Of a DNA stretch of 64,000 nucleotides, positions 8,689-17,611 are shown piece after piece. The stretch's first letter is position 1; every line of letters begins with the position of its first letter. The notes beneath the pieces were generated by a model. It made no database searches, was not told the origin of the DNA, and was given only the letters and a program-made list of their open reading frames with translations. Made by a program: the position numbers and the translations under genes. The DNA is from Pontibacter roseus DSM 17521. Its GTDB lineage: Bacteria > Bacteroidota > Bacteroidia > Cytophagales > Hymenobacteraceae. The stretch is taken from NCBI RefSeq assembly GCF_000373265.1, contig NZ_KB890761.1, positions 856,849 to 920,848 on the forward strand. The letters run 5' to 3'.

Positions 8689-9837
8689 ATGAGATATTTT
8701 AGGCTGCTCTTGATAGCGTTCTGTATGTTTAGCAGTGGTTTAGCCTATGCGCAACTAAACAACGACGCACTGCGGCTCCGGATGCCTGTGAAGCCTGAGA
8801 ATGCTAATCAGATTAGAATTGGGGTGCATGCCTTCGGCTTCTCCAAAAACAACGAGTACTTCAACAAAATCGCCGATGGCTATACCTTGTTTGGCTACCA
8901 TCTGTTGCCTCGCGTGAGCTATTACCCCGCCGCCTCGGTGCGTATAGACGCGGGCGCTTTGCTGTGGAAGGACTTCGGCAGCTCCGGCTTCCAAGACATA
9001 CAGCCCACTTTCACGGTGAAGGTGCAGCGAGAGAACTGGGCCTTTCTCTTCGGCACGCTGGAAGGCAACGTGAACCATGGCTACATTGAGCCGCTTTACG
9101 ATTTCGAGCGCGTCATAAACGACCGCCTGGAGAATGGACTGCAGTTCCTGCTCAACAATCATCGGGTCAATCTGGATGCCTGGCTGGACTGGAACAAGAT
9201 GATTTACAGGGCCGACCCTGACAGGGAAGAGGTGGCTGGCGGTGTCAGTTCCCGCATTCATCTCCTCAACCGGCCGGGAAGGGTAGAGGGAGACACGTTG
9301 CTGCTGTCGCTGCCGCTGCAGTTCACGGCGCAGCACAAGGGCGGCCAGATTGATAACTCGGATTTGCCCCTGCTGACAGTGGTGAATACAGCCGTGGGCG
9401 TGGAACTGGAACGGAAGCTACCACACCGGCTGCTGCACCGCGTCTACACCCGGAACTACGTGCTGGGTTTTAAAGATTTCTCTAACCGGGTGCTGCTGCC
9501 CTTTGAGAGCGGGGGAGGCCTATACCTGAACGTGGGGATGGATACGAAATACCAGGATGTGATGCTGAGTTACTGGCGCGGCGACGGGTACATCTCAGAG
9601 TTTGGGGGGAAGCTGTTCCAGTCTGCCTCTACCACTTACAAGAACCCTGATTATGTGCAGGAGGACCGCCACCTGCTCATCCTGCGTCTCATGAAGGATA
9701 TCGAACTGCTGGACAACCTATACCTGACCCTGCGGTTGGAGCCCGTGGTGGACCTGGACGACCCGAAACTAGAATTCTCCAACGCGCTATACCTGACCTT
9801 CGATACAGATTTCTTTGTAGGGAAGCCTAAGAAGTAA
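8689..9837 (+). CDS. Exported beta-rich protein, probable outer-membrane protein, function unknown
   Basis: No known family recognised. From the ATG at 8689 the protein is 382 residues with a clear signal peptide (MRYFRLLLIAFCMFSSGLAYA, cleavage before QLNND). An upstream in-frame codon at 8665 would add eight residues before the signal and is less likely. The mature part is rich in alternating aromatic and polar strands (YYPAASVRIDAGALL, LYLNVGMDTKYQDVMLSYW) and ends with ALYLTFDTDFFVG. This suggests a beta-barrel, although a terminal aromatic is followed by a short basic tail. Four sense-strand CTATACC motifs occur. It diverges from recA and ends six bases from the convergent acetyltransferase. 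Confidence 0.82.
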   Translation: MRYFRLLLIAFCMFSSGLAYAQLNNDALRLRMPVKPENANQIRIGVHAFGFSKNNEYFNKIADGYTLFGYHLLPRVSYYPAASVRIDAGALLWKDFGSSGFQDIQPTFTVKVQRENWAFLFGTLEGNVNHGYIEPLYDFERVINDRLENGLQFLLNNHRVNLDAWLDWNKMIYRADPDREEVAGGVSSRIHLLNRPGRVEGDTLLLSLPLQFTAQHKGGQIDNSDLPLLTVVNTAVGVELERKLPHRLLHRVYTRNYVLGFKDFSNRVLLPFESGGGLYLNVGMDTKYQDVMLSYWRGDGYISEFGGKLFQSASTTYKNPDYVQEDRHLLILRLMKDIELLDNLYLTLRLEPVVDLDDPKLEFSNALYLTFDTDFFVGKPKK

Positions 9838-9843
9838 GTCGGC

Positions 9844-10476
9844 TTAGACCGCAGCCTCCGAGTCGCTTTCCTTCAGCTGTTGCGTGGCCTGCTCATAATC
9901 GTCGCGGGTCATACCGTAGTAGCTCAAATCCAGCAGTTCCTCGCTGTCCGCTCCCCTAAAGTCGTTTCGCAACACGCCTTCTTTCACAAAACTGCAACTC
10001 TCAGCCAGGGCGGCATAGCAGGCGTTGACCTGCGCGCAGCGGATATATACCTTGTTCAGCTTCAGGTTATCGAAAGCGAACCGCGTAACCGCCTTCAGCG
10101 CCTCCCGGGCCAGGTCCATGGTGTCGGGCCAACTGGTGAAATACAAGGCCACCTCCGCTTTCGGCACATTCCGGTCGATATTCTTCAACGCGATGTCGCC
10201 TATGTAATCATTGTTCTCCTTCAACCACACCCCAAAGTCAAACTGCTTGCGGTTGTCCCAGTCGGTGCGCAGCTGTGCCATCTGCACGCGGGCATCGTCC
10301 AGAACACGCACACGCGCCACTCTGCCCAAGAATGCGGGCGTGAGTGCCGTAGTGTTCTCCTGAATCAGCCGCATGAATTCCTGCTCGTCTCCCTCCTCGT
10401 AAGGTCGTAGGAGTAAGTGCTTCGTTTCAAGTCGCTCCTCAAAAGAGCCGGGCAGCGTGTCGTATAGAAAGCTCAT
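9844..10476 (-). CDS. GNAT acetyltransferase, RimJ/RimL-like
   Basis: A 210-residue GNAT-superfamily protein. The opening (ETKHLLLRPYEEGDEQEFMRLIQEN) and the central block (FGVWLKENNDYIGDIALKNIDR, KAEVALYFTS, GLAREALKAVTRFAFDNLKLNKVYIRCAQVNA-like region) follow the RimJ/RimL pattern, including the acetyl-CoA-binding helix and the later N...C..LAE segment. The family acetylates N-termini of ribosomal proteins or small molecules; the substrate cannot be assigned here. It converges closely with the preceding exported-protein gene and no terminator separates them. Confidence 0.88.
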   Translation of the reverse strand: MSFLYDTLPGSFEERLETKHLLLRPYEEGDEQEFMRLIQENTTALTPAFLGRVARVRVLDDARVQMAQLRTDWDNRKQFDFGVWLKENNDYIGDIALKNIDRNVPKAEVALYFTSWPDTMDLAREALKAVTRFAFDNLKLNKVYIRCAQVNACYAALAESCSFVKEGVLRNDFRGADSEELLDLSYYGMTRDDYEQATQQLKESDSEAAV

Positions 10477-10649
10477 CTGTTTTTGTCTGTAAAGTTGGGC
10501 AGGCTTCGCGGGTGGGGCAGCTAGTCTCTCATACGCTAACGGGTCAAAAACGTGCGGCTAAATCGTAAAACGCAATCAGGATTAACCGCTCTGCACCAAT
10601 AGCCGTTAGGTATAGGAGTGAAGTGTAACCAATAATCCATGATACGACT

Positions 10650-11516
10650 ATGAAAAACAGACTGGAAGGAAAAGTGGCCATCGTGACAGGCGGGGGCACA
10701 GGTATAGGCGAAGCCATCTGCAAGAAGTTCGCCAGGGAAGGAGCCAAAGTTGTGGTAGCCGGCTTCCCGGAAGACCCGGTGGAGGACGTGGCGAAGGAGA
10801 TTCAGAAGGAGGGAGGCACGGCCATCGCCTTCACTGCCAATATTTCCATGGAGGCCAACGCTAAAGGCTGCGTGGAGCTGGCCGTGAAGCAGTACGGGAA
10901 GCTGGATATCCTGGTGAACAACGCCGGGGTATTCCCGGAGGTGAACCTGCTGCAGGATTACTCCGAGGAGGCTTTCGACTACATGCTTAAGAACAACCTC
11001 AAATCGGCCTTTGCCATGAGCAAAGCGGCGCTGCCGGAGTTGCACAAGACCAAGGGCAATATCGTATCGGCGGGCTCTGAGTCGGGTGTGATAGGTATAG
11101 CCCAGAACGCGCCTTACGGTGGCACCAAGGGCTTCATCCATGCCTTCATGAAGGGGCTGGCTGTGGAGCAGGCGCAGTTCGGGGTGCGGGTGAACATAGT
11201 AGGCCCCGGCCCCATTGACACCGCCTGGACGCATGAAAGCACTGGCCCGATGGACAGCAAAATGGTGAAGAACATGAAAGTGGCTACGCCCATGGGCCGC
11301 AGAGGAACGCCTGAGGAAGTGGCCAACGTATACTGCTTCCTCGCGTCGGATGAGGCCTCGTATGTTACCGGCGCCCTTTACATGGTGGACGGCGGCATCA
11401 CAGTAGCCAAAGGCCCGGTAGGCGACATGGCTGATTCCAGCATGAAAGACCAGCCGAAAGATAGCCTGGACCTGGAGCATTCCAAGGAGGGCCATACCTC
11501 TATTCGGGATAAATAA
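10650..11516 (+). CDS. SDR-family oxidoreductase
   Basis: Classical short-chain dehydrogenase/reductase, 288 residues. The cofactor motif TGGGTGIG is at 13-20, NNAG at about 89-92, and the active-site Tyr156 and Lys160 lie in PYGGTKG, after the SAGSESG serine region. Residues after about 250 form a charged tail (DSSMKDQPKDSLDLEHSKEGH), longer than the usual ~250-residue core. Classical SDRs reduce keto groups or oxidise alcohols with NAD(P)H; the substrate is unknown. Two sense-strand GGTATAG copies fall in the cofactor motif and near residue 148. The gene ends just before a very strong bidirectional hairpin. Confidence 0.92.
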   Translation: MKNRLEGKVAIVTGGGTGIGEAICKKFAREGAKVVVAGFPEDPVEDVAKEIQKEGGTAIAFTANISMEANAKGCVELAVKQYGKLDILVNNAGVFPEVNLLQDYSEEAFDYMLKNNLKSAFAMSKAALPELHKTKGNIVSAGSESGVIGIAQNAPYGGTKGFIHAFMKGLAVEQAQFGVRVNIVGPGPIDTAWTHESTGPMDSKMVKNMKVATPMGRRGTPEEVANVYCFLASDEASYVTGALYMVDGGITVAKGPVGDMADSSMKDQPKDSLDLEHSKEGHTSIRDK

Positions 11517-11535
11517 GCGGCAGACCCGGCTACAC

Positions 11536-11581
11536 AAACGAGCGGCGCCCGCAGGTATAAACCTGCGGGCGCCGCTCGTTT
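11536..11581. terminator. Perfect 21-bp bidirectional terminator hairpin
   Basis: Arms at 11536-11556 and 11561-11581 are perfect inverted repeats with a four-base loop (ATAA), GC-rich at the core and flanked by A on the left and T on the right. It lies between the convergent SDR gene and the 143-residue unknown protein gene and should stop transcription in both directions. Confidence 0.92.
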
Positions 11582-11597
11582 TTATCTTTAGCTCAAC

Positions 11598-12029
11598 TTA
11601 CTGGTTCAGCAGGAACGGATACTGGAAATGCTTCGGGCTTTGCAGTTGCTGCTGCCGCATCATCACGTCCAGGGTATGGGCGGTTTCGTTGAAGTACTCC
11701 AGTCGTCTGATGAGCATCTCTTTCTGCAACACAGTGCCTGTGGTAGTCTTCATGTAGGCTCTCTTGTCTTCCAGCACGCGGTGCATCACTTCAGATGCTT
11801 TCTCCTCGTTCTGCAGAAACCACTGCTGGAAATCCTGCAGGCGCGCTGCTCCCGGTGTCTCTGACCTGAAATCCAACCCATGCAGGCGGAGTATGTCAGC
11901 CAACAGGTTTATCTCCAGCGGTATAGATGTGTTGTAAGGCATGGAGCGAACCTCCAGTTTGCTGTTCAAGGCTCCTAGTATGGTTGCCAGGTTATCTTTA
12001 AAGCGAAAGTATAGCGCAGCCGCTTCCAT
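11598..12029 (-). CDS. Uncharacterised helical protein, 143 residues
   Basis: I do not recognise the family. The protein appears soluble and mostly alpha-helical, with no signal peptide: EAAALYFRFKDNLATILGAL, EINLLADILRLHGLDF, FQQWFLQNEEKASEVMHRVLEDKRAYM and KEMLIRRLEYFNETAHTLDVMMRQQQ look like four amphipathic helices. The last could be a coiled coil. The ATG at 12029 is supported by a minus-strand TAATTTTG box about 38 bases upstream. The codon pattern resembles the neighbours, so I take it as real. It is monocistronic and shares a terminator with the SDR gene. Confidence 0.75.
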   Translation of the reverse strand: MEAAALYFRFKDNLATILGALNSKLEVRSMPYNTSIPLEINLLADILRLHGLDFRSETPGAARLQDFQQWFLQNEEKASEVMHRVLEDKRAYMKTTTGTVLQKEMLIRRLEYFNETAHTLDVMMRQQQLQSPKHFQYPFLLNQ

Positions 12030-12066
12030 AAATCTTTGGGGTAATGTGAAATGTAAACTTGCGGTG

Positions 12067-12074
12067 CAAAATTA
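12067..12074 (-). promoter_or_regulatory. Putative -7 promoter box
   Basis: Minus-strand TAATTTTG matches TAnnTTTG, 38 bases upstream of the ATG of the gene at 11598-12029. No clear -33 element. Confidence 0.4.
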
Positions 12075-12179
12075 CACCAATTGAGTAAGATTGCTAAATA
12101 GTTTGCGGGTTAAATTGTCGGGAGCGGCAATCCCTTTGATAGCAGGCAAGGCGATGCTGCGATGGGGTGAAACCCAACT

Positions 12180-13148
12180 TTACAGGAGCCCCTGAATCAG
12201 TTGCTCTACCGTGATGCCCTCTGCCTCGGCTTTGAAGTTACGGACGATGCGGTGCCGCAGAATGGGAAGAGCAACAGCCTGCACGTCTTCAATGTCAGGA
12301 GAGTACTTGCCGTTGAGGAGCGCGTTGCACTTGGCCCCGATGATAAGGTGCTGCGAGGCTCTGGGGCCTGCGCCCCACTCCAGGTACTGACTTGCCTGCG
12401 GAGCTCCCATGCTGGTGTTCGGTCGGGTGCTGTGTACCAGCCGCACCGCATACTCCACGACGTTATCCACTACCGGTACGCGACGCACCAGTTGCTGGAA
12501 AGCGAGTATGTCATCGGCATGCAGAATTTTGTCCAAGGCGACACGGGCTGCGCCAGTGGTGTTCTTGACAATCTGCAGCTCTGACTCATAGCTGGGGTAG
12601 CCTAGCGTGATGTTGAACATGAAACGATCCAGCTGTGCCTCAGGTAGGGGATAGGTGCCCTCCTGCTCAATTGGGTTTTGCGTGGCCAACACAAAGAAAG
12701 GCTTGGGCAGTTCGTAGCGCTTGCCCGCCACGGTCACGGCATATTCTTGCATCGCCTCGAGCAGGGCCGCCTGTGTCTTGGGAGGCGTGCGGTTGATTTC
12801 GTCGGCCAGGATGATGTTGGCGAAGATAGGGCCGGTCACGAAATTGAAGTTGCGGTCCTTGTCCAGTGTCTCGGCTCCCACGATGTCGGACGGCATTAGG
12901 TCAGGGGTGAACTGCACCCGGCTGAAGGACATGTCCAGCGAAGCGGCGATGGTTTGGATGAGGAGCGTCTTGGCGAGGCCGGGAACACCCACCAGCAGGC
13001 AGTGCCCCTGACAAAAAACGGCTGTCAACACCAGCCTTACCACCTCTTCCTGCCCTACTATTACTTTTGAGATTTCAGATGTGAGCTCCCGGTAGGAGCG
13101 GTGGAGCGCGTCGGCTGCTTCTTTGTCAGAGGAAAACTGCTGCATCAT
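12180..13148 (-). CDS. MoxR-family AAA+ ATPase
   Basis: A 322-residue AAA+ ATPase of the MoxR family (AAA_3), chaperone-like proteins that act with VWA-domain partners. Walker A GVPGLAKT is at 54-61. The Walker B/DEINR region reads LADEINRTPPKTQAALLEAMQE. The sensor region is ATQNPIEQEGTYPLPEAQLDRFMF, followed by the lid. Length is normal. It starts seven bases after the SurA-like gene stop, so the two are one operon. A MoxR gene usually sits beside DUF58 and bat genes; here none follow, and the window's BatD-like gene is 20 kb away. Partners therefore probably lie elsewhere. Confidence 0.94.
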   Translation of the reverse strand: MMQQFSSDKEAADALHRSYRELTSEISKVIVGQEEVVRLVLTAVFCQGHCLLVGVPGLAKTLLIQTIAASLDMSFSRVQFTPDLMPSDIVGAETLDKDRNFNFVTGPIFANIILADEINRTPPKTQAALLEAMQEYAVTVAGKRYELPKPFFVLATQNPIEQEGTYPLPEAQLDRFMFNITLGYPSYESELQIVKNTTGAARVALDKILHADDILAFQQLVRRVPVVDNVVEYAVRLVHSTRPNTSMGAPQASQYLEWGAGPRASQHLIIGAKCNALLNGKYSPDIEDVQAVALPILRHRIVRNFKAEAEGITVEQLIQGLL

Positions 13149-13155
13149 GTGGCGT

Positions 13156-14541
13156 CTATTGCGTTAGCTGGAGGACCTGGCACCGGTCGTATTCCGGGTC
13201 AATTTCGATGTATACGGTATCTGTGTTTTTTCGGAACCACTCATCTACCGCTTTGTCTCTTTTTTGTGCCAGGGCCGCGGCAGCAATCTTCTGGTAATCG
13301 TCCTGCAGGTTAGCCATGTGCGGCGAGGACTTCGATTTCAGGTATAGGATGCGAACCGCCTCACGGCCATCATCGGTACGGAAAGCAATTGGCTTGGAAA
13401 TCTCACCTACCTGCATGGTGTCTATGACGAAGAATATGCTTGGATCCACTTCATCCATTGGGGTATAGGTGCTGCCCGTCATACGGCTTTGCAGCATACC
13501 GCCATTGTCTTTGGTGTTGCGGTCATCCGAGAAGTCCTTGGCCGCCTTAGCGAAGGTGAGGCTGTCGTTCATGATGAGGGTGCGCACGCTGTCCAGTACG
13601 GAGATTGCATCCTGCACATCCACACTAGCCGTGGCGGGCTTGATTAGGATGTGGCGCGTATTGAACTCCTGCCCCCGGCGCTCAATCATCTGAATCAGGT
13701 GAAAACCGAATGAAGACTCCACCACGTTGGACATCTGGCCCGGCTCCAGTCGCAGGGCGGCTGCCTCATACTCTGGTACCAGTTCCTTTTTCTTGAAGAA
13801 GCCTAGTTGCCCGCCATCTGCCGCAGAGCCTGGGTCTTCGGAATATTCTTTTGCCAGAGCAGCGAAATCCTCACCAGCCAAGATGCGCTTGCGCAGGTCC
13901 TCCAGTTTCTGTCGGGCGGCGGCTTTCTGCGTACGGCTCACCTGGGCATACTTCACGATGTGGCCCAACTCCACCTCACTGGAGAAATAAGGGAGGCTGT
14001 CTGCCGGAATCTGGCTGAAGTAGCGTCTCACCTCTTTCGGGGTGACCGTCACCTTCTCGGTAATCTGGCGCTGCATCTTCTCGGACACCATCTGGTTGCG
14101 CACGGTACGGCGCAGTTCGTCCTTGAGTTGCTTCAGGCTTTTGTTGTAGTACTGCTCCAGCCGCTCCGGGCCGCCCACCTGAGAAGCCAGGTAGTCGATT
14201 CTGCGGTTGAGCTCACTGGCTACTGTTGCTTCCTCCACTGTCACGGAGTCCACTTCGGCGCGGGCCAGCAGCAGTTTCTCCTGTACCATGGATTTGAAGA
14301 TGTCGCACTTCAGCGCCTCATCTCCTGGCTTTGGCTGTTGCTTGCTCTGGGCGAGGTACTGCAGGTAGCTGAACTCCAGTTCGGAGCGCAGAATGATATG
14401 GTTGTCCACTTTGGCGATGATGCCATCCAGCTTCTTCTGCACCGGTATCTGGGCGAAGGCCGTGAAGGTGGTAAGCAGACACAGGATGCCTGCTGCCAAT
14501 GATTTTCCCAATCTCTTTGTTTTTAGGGTTGTGTTGTACAT
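13156..14541 (-). CDS. SurA-like periplasmic parvulin peptidyl-prolyl isomerase
   Basis: A 461-residue periplasmic chaperone/foldase likely helping outer-membrane proteins to fold. From the ATG at 14541 a signal peptide is evident (KSLAAGILCLLTTFTAFA, then QIPVQKKLDGIIAKV). An upstream in-frame start at 14586 would put 15 extra residues before it. The SurA N-terminal chaperone domain (AKVDNHIILRSELEF...) leads to two parvulin domains: VELGHIVKYAQVS...GGQLGFFKKKELVPEY...FGFHLIQ, and TRHILIKPA...DNGGMLQ. This SurA_N plus two-parvulin order matches SurA. It is cotranscribed with the MoxR gene and separated from the upstream lipoprotein foldase by a terminator. Confidence 0.92.
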   Translation of the reverse strand: MYNTTLKTKRLGKSLAAGILCLLTTFTAFAQIPVQKKLDGIIAKVDNHIILRSELEFSYLQYLAQSKQQPKPGDEALKCDIFKSMVQEKLLLARAEVDSVTVEEATVASELNRRIDYLASQVGGPERLEQYYNKSLKQLKDELRRTVRNQMVSEKMQRQITEKVTVTPKEVRRYFSQIPADSLPYFSSEVELGHIVKYAQVSRTQKAAARQKLEDLRKRILAGEDFAALAKEYSEDPGSAADGGQLGFFKKKELVPEYEAAALRLEPGQMSNVVESSFGFHLIQMIERRGQEFNTRHILIKPATASVDVQDAISVLDSVRTLIMNDSLTFAKAAKDFSDDRNTKDNGGMLQSRMTGSTYTPMDEVDPSIFFVIDTMQVGEISKPIAFRTDDGREAVRILYLKSKSSPHMANLQDDYQKIAAAALAQKRDKAVDEWFRKNTDTVYIEIDPEYDRCQVLQLTQ

Positions 14542-14687
14542 GGTAGCTTTCGGGTGCCGGTATACTGGTATAAACGGGCGCTTCAAATCTTTCTTGTCTT
14601 GTTGTAGGCGTCAATTTGGCTATTTGCCTGCTCAACTATGCGTGTGGCAGGTATAGCCAGGTGCAATCTCCAAAGTTTTTTCAAGCT

Positions 14688-14718
14688 AAAAAAGCTTCAT
14701 GTTGAAATGAAGCTTTTT
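14688..14718 (-). terminator. Terminator after the parvulin-OmpA lipoprotein gene
   Basis: Twelve- to thirteen-base arms (AAAAAAGCTTCAT and ATGAAGCTTTTT) with a short loop, nine bases past the stop codon on the minus strand, ending in T-rich sequence. Confidence 0.87.
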
Positions 14719-14726
14719 AGAAGGGT

Positions 14727-17036
14727 TTATTCTCTGATGATTTTGTCTACTTCTGTCTGGTTTATCGTGACTGGATGCTTCTCCTGCAGTTGCTTCACCC
14801 ACTGCTCATCCAGATAGTTCTGGTAATCGGCTGTCACCTGTCCGCGCACTTCGCTCAGCTGCTTGGGGGCGGGGGCCAGCACATCGTGCACGATGATGAG
14901 GTACTGCCTGCCATTCAACTCGGTGGTATAGGTGCCCTTTGCCCATTGGATGGCGTCTACGGCTTTGTTATCCCCTTTCTGGAAGCGCTTCTCCGAAATC
15001 TGCACACCCAGCGGGTTGCCTGCATTCAGGTTGTCTGCCAAGGCGCTGAGTTCAGAAGAGAATAGCGTAAAGGACACTCTTCTGTTGCGGCGGCGGCCTG
15101 TATCGGTGTTGTCAGAGGCGGCCTGCTTGGTCTTGCCTAATGGTTTTGCCGTGAGTTGAGTCGCTGGTACCCCACGCCCCGCCAGATAAGCCACAACGCC
15201 TTTGGCACGTGCAGCCGATACATCGTTCTTGGTGCTTGCCTCGCGCGCATCGGCGTGTCCGTTCACTTCCAGGGAAAGGCTGGTGTTGTTTTTCAGGCGC
15301 TCGGCCAGCTCATTCAGTTTCGCAGCGGCCTCTTTGTCGAAGGTCGTCTTGTTGATTTCGAAGAGCAGGTCGGCTGGTTTGCCGTTGCGTACTTCGTAGC
15401 GGCGCTTTTCCAGTTGCTGCTGCGCCTGGGCGAGCAGCTCCTTGTTGGCGGCGCTGATGACAGTGGCATGCGCCCGCTGCCCCCACTGGTACTTGTCGCG
15501 GTTCTGCTCAAAGTAGGCTTTCAGCCCTACCGTGTCTTCTACCGCCTTGGACCATACCTTCTCGTCCATCAGTTGGAACAGCAGGATGCCATCGTGGTAC
15601 TCGCGCACGAGCATGCGGAAGTCGGTGTGCTTGTTCTCGAGGTTGGCTCTTTCGTATTCCAGCAGGCTCTTGTTCACGAAGCCGTCGTACAGCATGCCCA
15701 TATAGTGCGTAGCGGTGCCGGTAGCGCGTGGGCGCTGCTCTGCCTTGGCGTAGGTATAGAAGTCGCCTACGGTGTAGTTTTTGCCCTGGATGGAGAAAAG
15801 CGTCGTCTTGAGGGACTTGTCAGCGGCGTCAAAATCCCATTTCGCCTGCAGCAGTTCCTCAGATGCCTTGGCTAAGGCAGCTGTTTTGGCTTCCGTATTC
15901 TCCGTGAAGTTGTTCTCCGTTTTGATGCGCTTCAGGAAAGCCGTCTTGTTCAGTTCAGAACGGGAGTCCTTGGCGATGCGGTTGCGCAGGCTCTGCTGCA
16001 TGTCCTCGAAAGAAGGAAGTCCCTGCTTGTCAATCAGCTTGATGATGTGCCAGCCATACGGCGTCAGGACAGGCTTGGCCACCTCGCCCTCTTTCTGTAA
16101 GGAGAAGGCGGCTTCTTCAAAAGAAGGAATCATGCGGCCAGTGCCAAACCAAGGCAGTTCGCCCCCGTTGGAGGCGGAGTTAGCGTCTTCGGAGAACTCG
16201 GCGGCCAGTTTCTCCCAGTTCTCGTTGCGCTGCACGCGGGTATAGATAGCGTCGATGCGCTGCTTGGCAGCCAGGGAATCAGCCTTGGGCATGCCTGGCG
16301 TAGCGCGTACCATGATGTGGGCCACTTTCACTTCGCCCTTTGCCTGGCGCTTATTGTTCACTTTGATGAGGTGGTAGCCGAAGCGCGTGCGCACAGGCAT
16401 GGATATTTGTCCGACTTCTGTCTTGTAGGCGGCATCCTCGAAAGGGTATACCATCTGCATGGCCGTGAAGTAACCCAGGTTGCCGCCATTCTCGGCAGCC
16501 GAAGGGTCTTGGGAGAACTCTTTGGCGAGTTTCTCAAACAATTCACCGGATGTTACGCGCTTGCGAAGGTCCAGCACTTGGTTATATGCGGCCAACGTGT
16601 CCTGCGGGTCGGGCTCAGCGGGGAGGCCGATGAGTATGTGCGACGCGTTCACCTCTTGTTTCAGACGCTCGTAGGCCTCCTGCACCAGCTTGTCCGTCAC
16701 GCTTTTCTCGGTGAGGTAGGGCTGAGCCAGTTGCTCCTTATACCCTTCCAGCTCACGCCTGAAGGCGGTAGTGGTGTCTAGGCCGCGGCTCTCGCCCTCC
16801 AGCACCTTCAGCTTGAAGCGGGTGTACAGGTCCAGGTACTCGGTTACGCTCTGGCGGGTATAGGCGCCTTCGTTGCCGCCGTTGTTCTTTTCGTAAACGT
16901 ACTGGAACTCCGAAGTGTAGATTGGCTGTGAACCAATGGTAGCAATGATAGGGTCCTGCTTGTCATTCTTCTTGGTTGCGGTACAGCCTGCCAGCAAAAG
17001 GGCCGCTGCCGCAACAAGTAGTTGATTGCTGCGCAT
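14727..17036 (-). CDS. Lipoprotein with two parvulin domains and an internal OmpA-like domain
   Basis: A 769-residue predicted lipoprotein from the ATG at 17036: lipobox LAGC places the lipidated cysteine at 18. The N-terminal chaperone segment is followed by two parvulin domains near residues 118-225 (NASHILIG...GGNLGYF...FGYHLIKV) and 235-340 (VAHIMVR...GGELPWFGTGRMIP...YGWHIIKL). A long helical region follows. At about 560-657 there is an OmpA-C peptidoglycan-binding fold (LFEINKTTF, VNGHADAREASTKNDVSAARA, TGRRRNRRVSF). The chain then resumes with a foldase-like tail (VRGQVTADYQNYLDEQWVKQLQ). The OmpA fold lying inside the chain is unusual. It probably acts at the outer membrane, perhaps anchored to peptidoglycan. 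An upstream start at 17090 would disrupt the lipoprotein signal. Confidence 0.9.
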   Translation of the reverse strand: MRSNQLLVAAAALLLAGCTATKKNDKQDPIIATIGSQPIYTSEFQYVYEKNNGGNEGAYTRQSVTEYLDLYTRFKLKVLEGESRGLDTTTAFRRELEGYKEQLAQPYLTEKSVTDKLVQEAYERLKQEVNASHILIGLPAEPDPQDTLAAYNQVLDLRKRVTSGELFEKLAKEFSQDPSAAENGGNLGYFTAMQMVYPFEDAAYKTEVGQISMPVRTRFGYHLIKVNNKRQAKGEVKVAHIMVRATPGMPKADSLAAKQRIDAIYTRVQRNENWEKLAAEFSEDANSASNGGELPWFGTGRMIPSFEEAAFSLQKEGEVAKPVLTPYGWHIIKLIDKQGLPSFEDMQQSLRNRIAKDSRSELNKTAFLKRIKTENNFTENTEAKTAALAKASEELLQAKWDFDAADKSLKTTLFSIQGKNYTVGDFYTYAKAEQRPRATGTATHYMGMLYDGFVNKSLLEYERANLENKHTDFRMLVREYHDGILLFQLMDEKVWSKAVEDTVGLKAYFEQNRDKYQWGQRAHATVISAANKELLAQAQQQLEKRRYEVRNGKPADLLFEINKTTFDKEAAAKLNELAERLKNNTSLSLEVNGHADAREASTKNDVSAARAKGVVAYLAGRGVPATQLTAKPLGKTKQAASDNTDTGRRRNRRVSFTLFSSELSALADNLNAGNPLGVQISEKRFQKGDNKAVDAIQWAKGTYTTELNGRQYLIIVHDVLAPAPKQLSEVRGQVTADYQNYLDEQWVKQLQEKHPVTINQTEVDKIIRE

Positions 17037-17200
17037 AAGTAGATTATAAACAAACGCTTGGTTTAGGCTGATTGCGATCAGACCATGCAATTTTAGTTAT
17101 TTTTTCTGACAGATAGGTCAAAAAGTATCACTATAATCCTATTGCATGCGAATTCGTTCCGGATAACGGACGATGCGCGCGAAAAGTGTGCGTGGCAACC

Positions 17201-17611
17201 CTATTTAATTTTCTTGTAGAGCAGGCAGGTGTTCTTGGTCCCGGCGGTCTCGAACTCCACTTTGTCCATGATGCGGTTCACCAGGGCTATACCTACCCCT
17301 CCTTTTTTCCCGATGCGCACGTGCTCGTCAATGTTGGGCTCCTTGTACTCGGAGCGGCGGAAGGCCTCGCCGTTGTCGGTAATCTCGAACTTGACCGTGT
17401 TGTTCTTCTCCGAGACGGCCAGGGAAATGTATTTGGAGGGGTCCTCGTGGTTGGCGTGAATGATGAGGTTGGCACATATCTCATCCACAGCCAACACGAT
17501 TTGGTTCATCAGGATGTCTGACAGCTGGAAGCCAGCCAGATACTCCGTGACGAAATCCCGTATTTGCTTCAGATTTTTTTTGGTACAGTTTACTGTAATG
17601 GTGTTATTCAT
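17201..17611 (-). CDS. RsbW/SpoIIAB-like anti-sigma serine kinase (HATPase)
   Basis: A 136-residue GHKL ATPase of the anti-sigma-factor kinase type. The N box is VDEICANLIIHAN (about 42-54), G1 is ITDNGEAF, and the G2 region is GKKGGVGIALVNRIMD. Such kinases phosphorylate a STAS antagonist on serine and bind a regulator when free. Its first eight bases overlap the end of the STAS gene, so translation is coupled. With the SpoIIE phosphatase upstream it forms a complete partner-switching unit. No sigma factor gene is adjacent, so the controlled output is unknown. Confidence 0.92.
   Translation of the reverse strand: MNNTITVNCTKKNLKQIRDFVTEYLAGFQLSDILMNQIVLAVDEICANLIIHANHEDPSKYISLAVSEKNNTVKFEITDNGEAFRRSEYKEPNIDEHVRIGKKGGVGIALVNRIMDKVEFETAGTKNTCLLYKKIK

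Noticed and set aside
10536..11537. 333-codon antisense ORF opposite the SDR gene
   Set aside because: Shadow of a GC-rich gene with clear SDR motifs; histidine- and arginine-rich nonsense composition.
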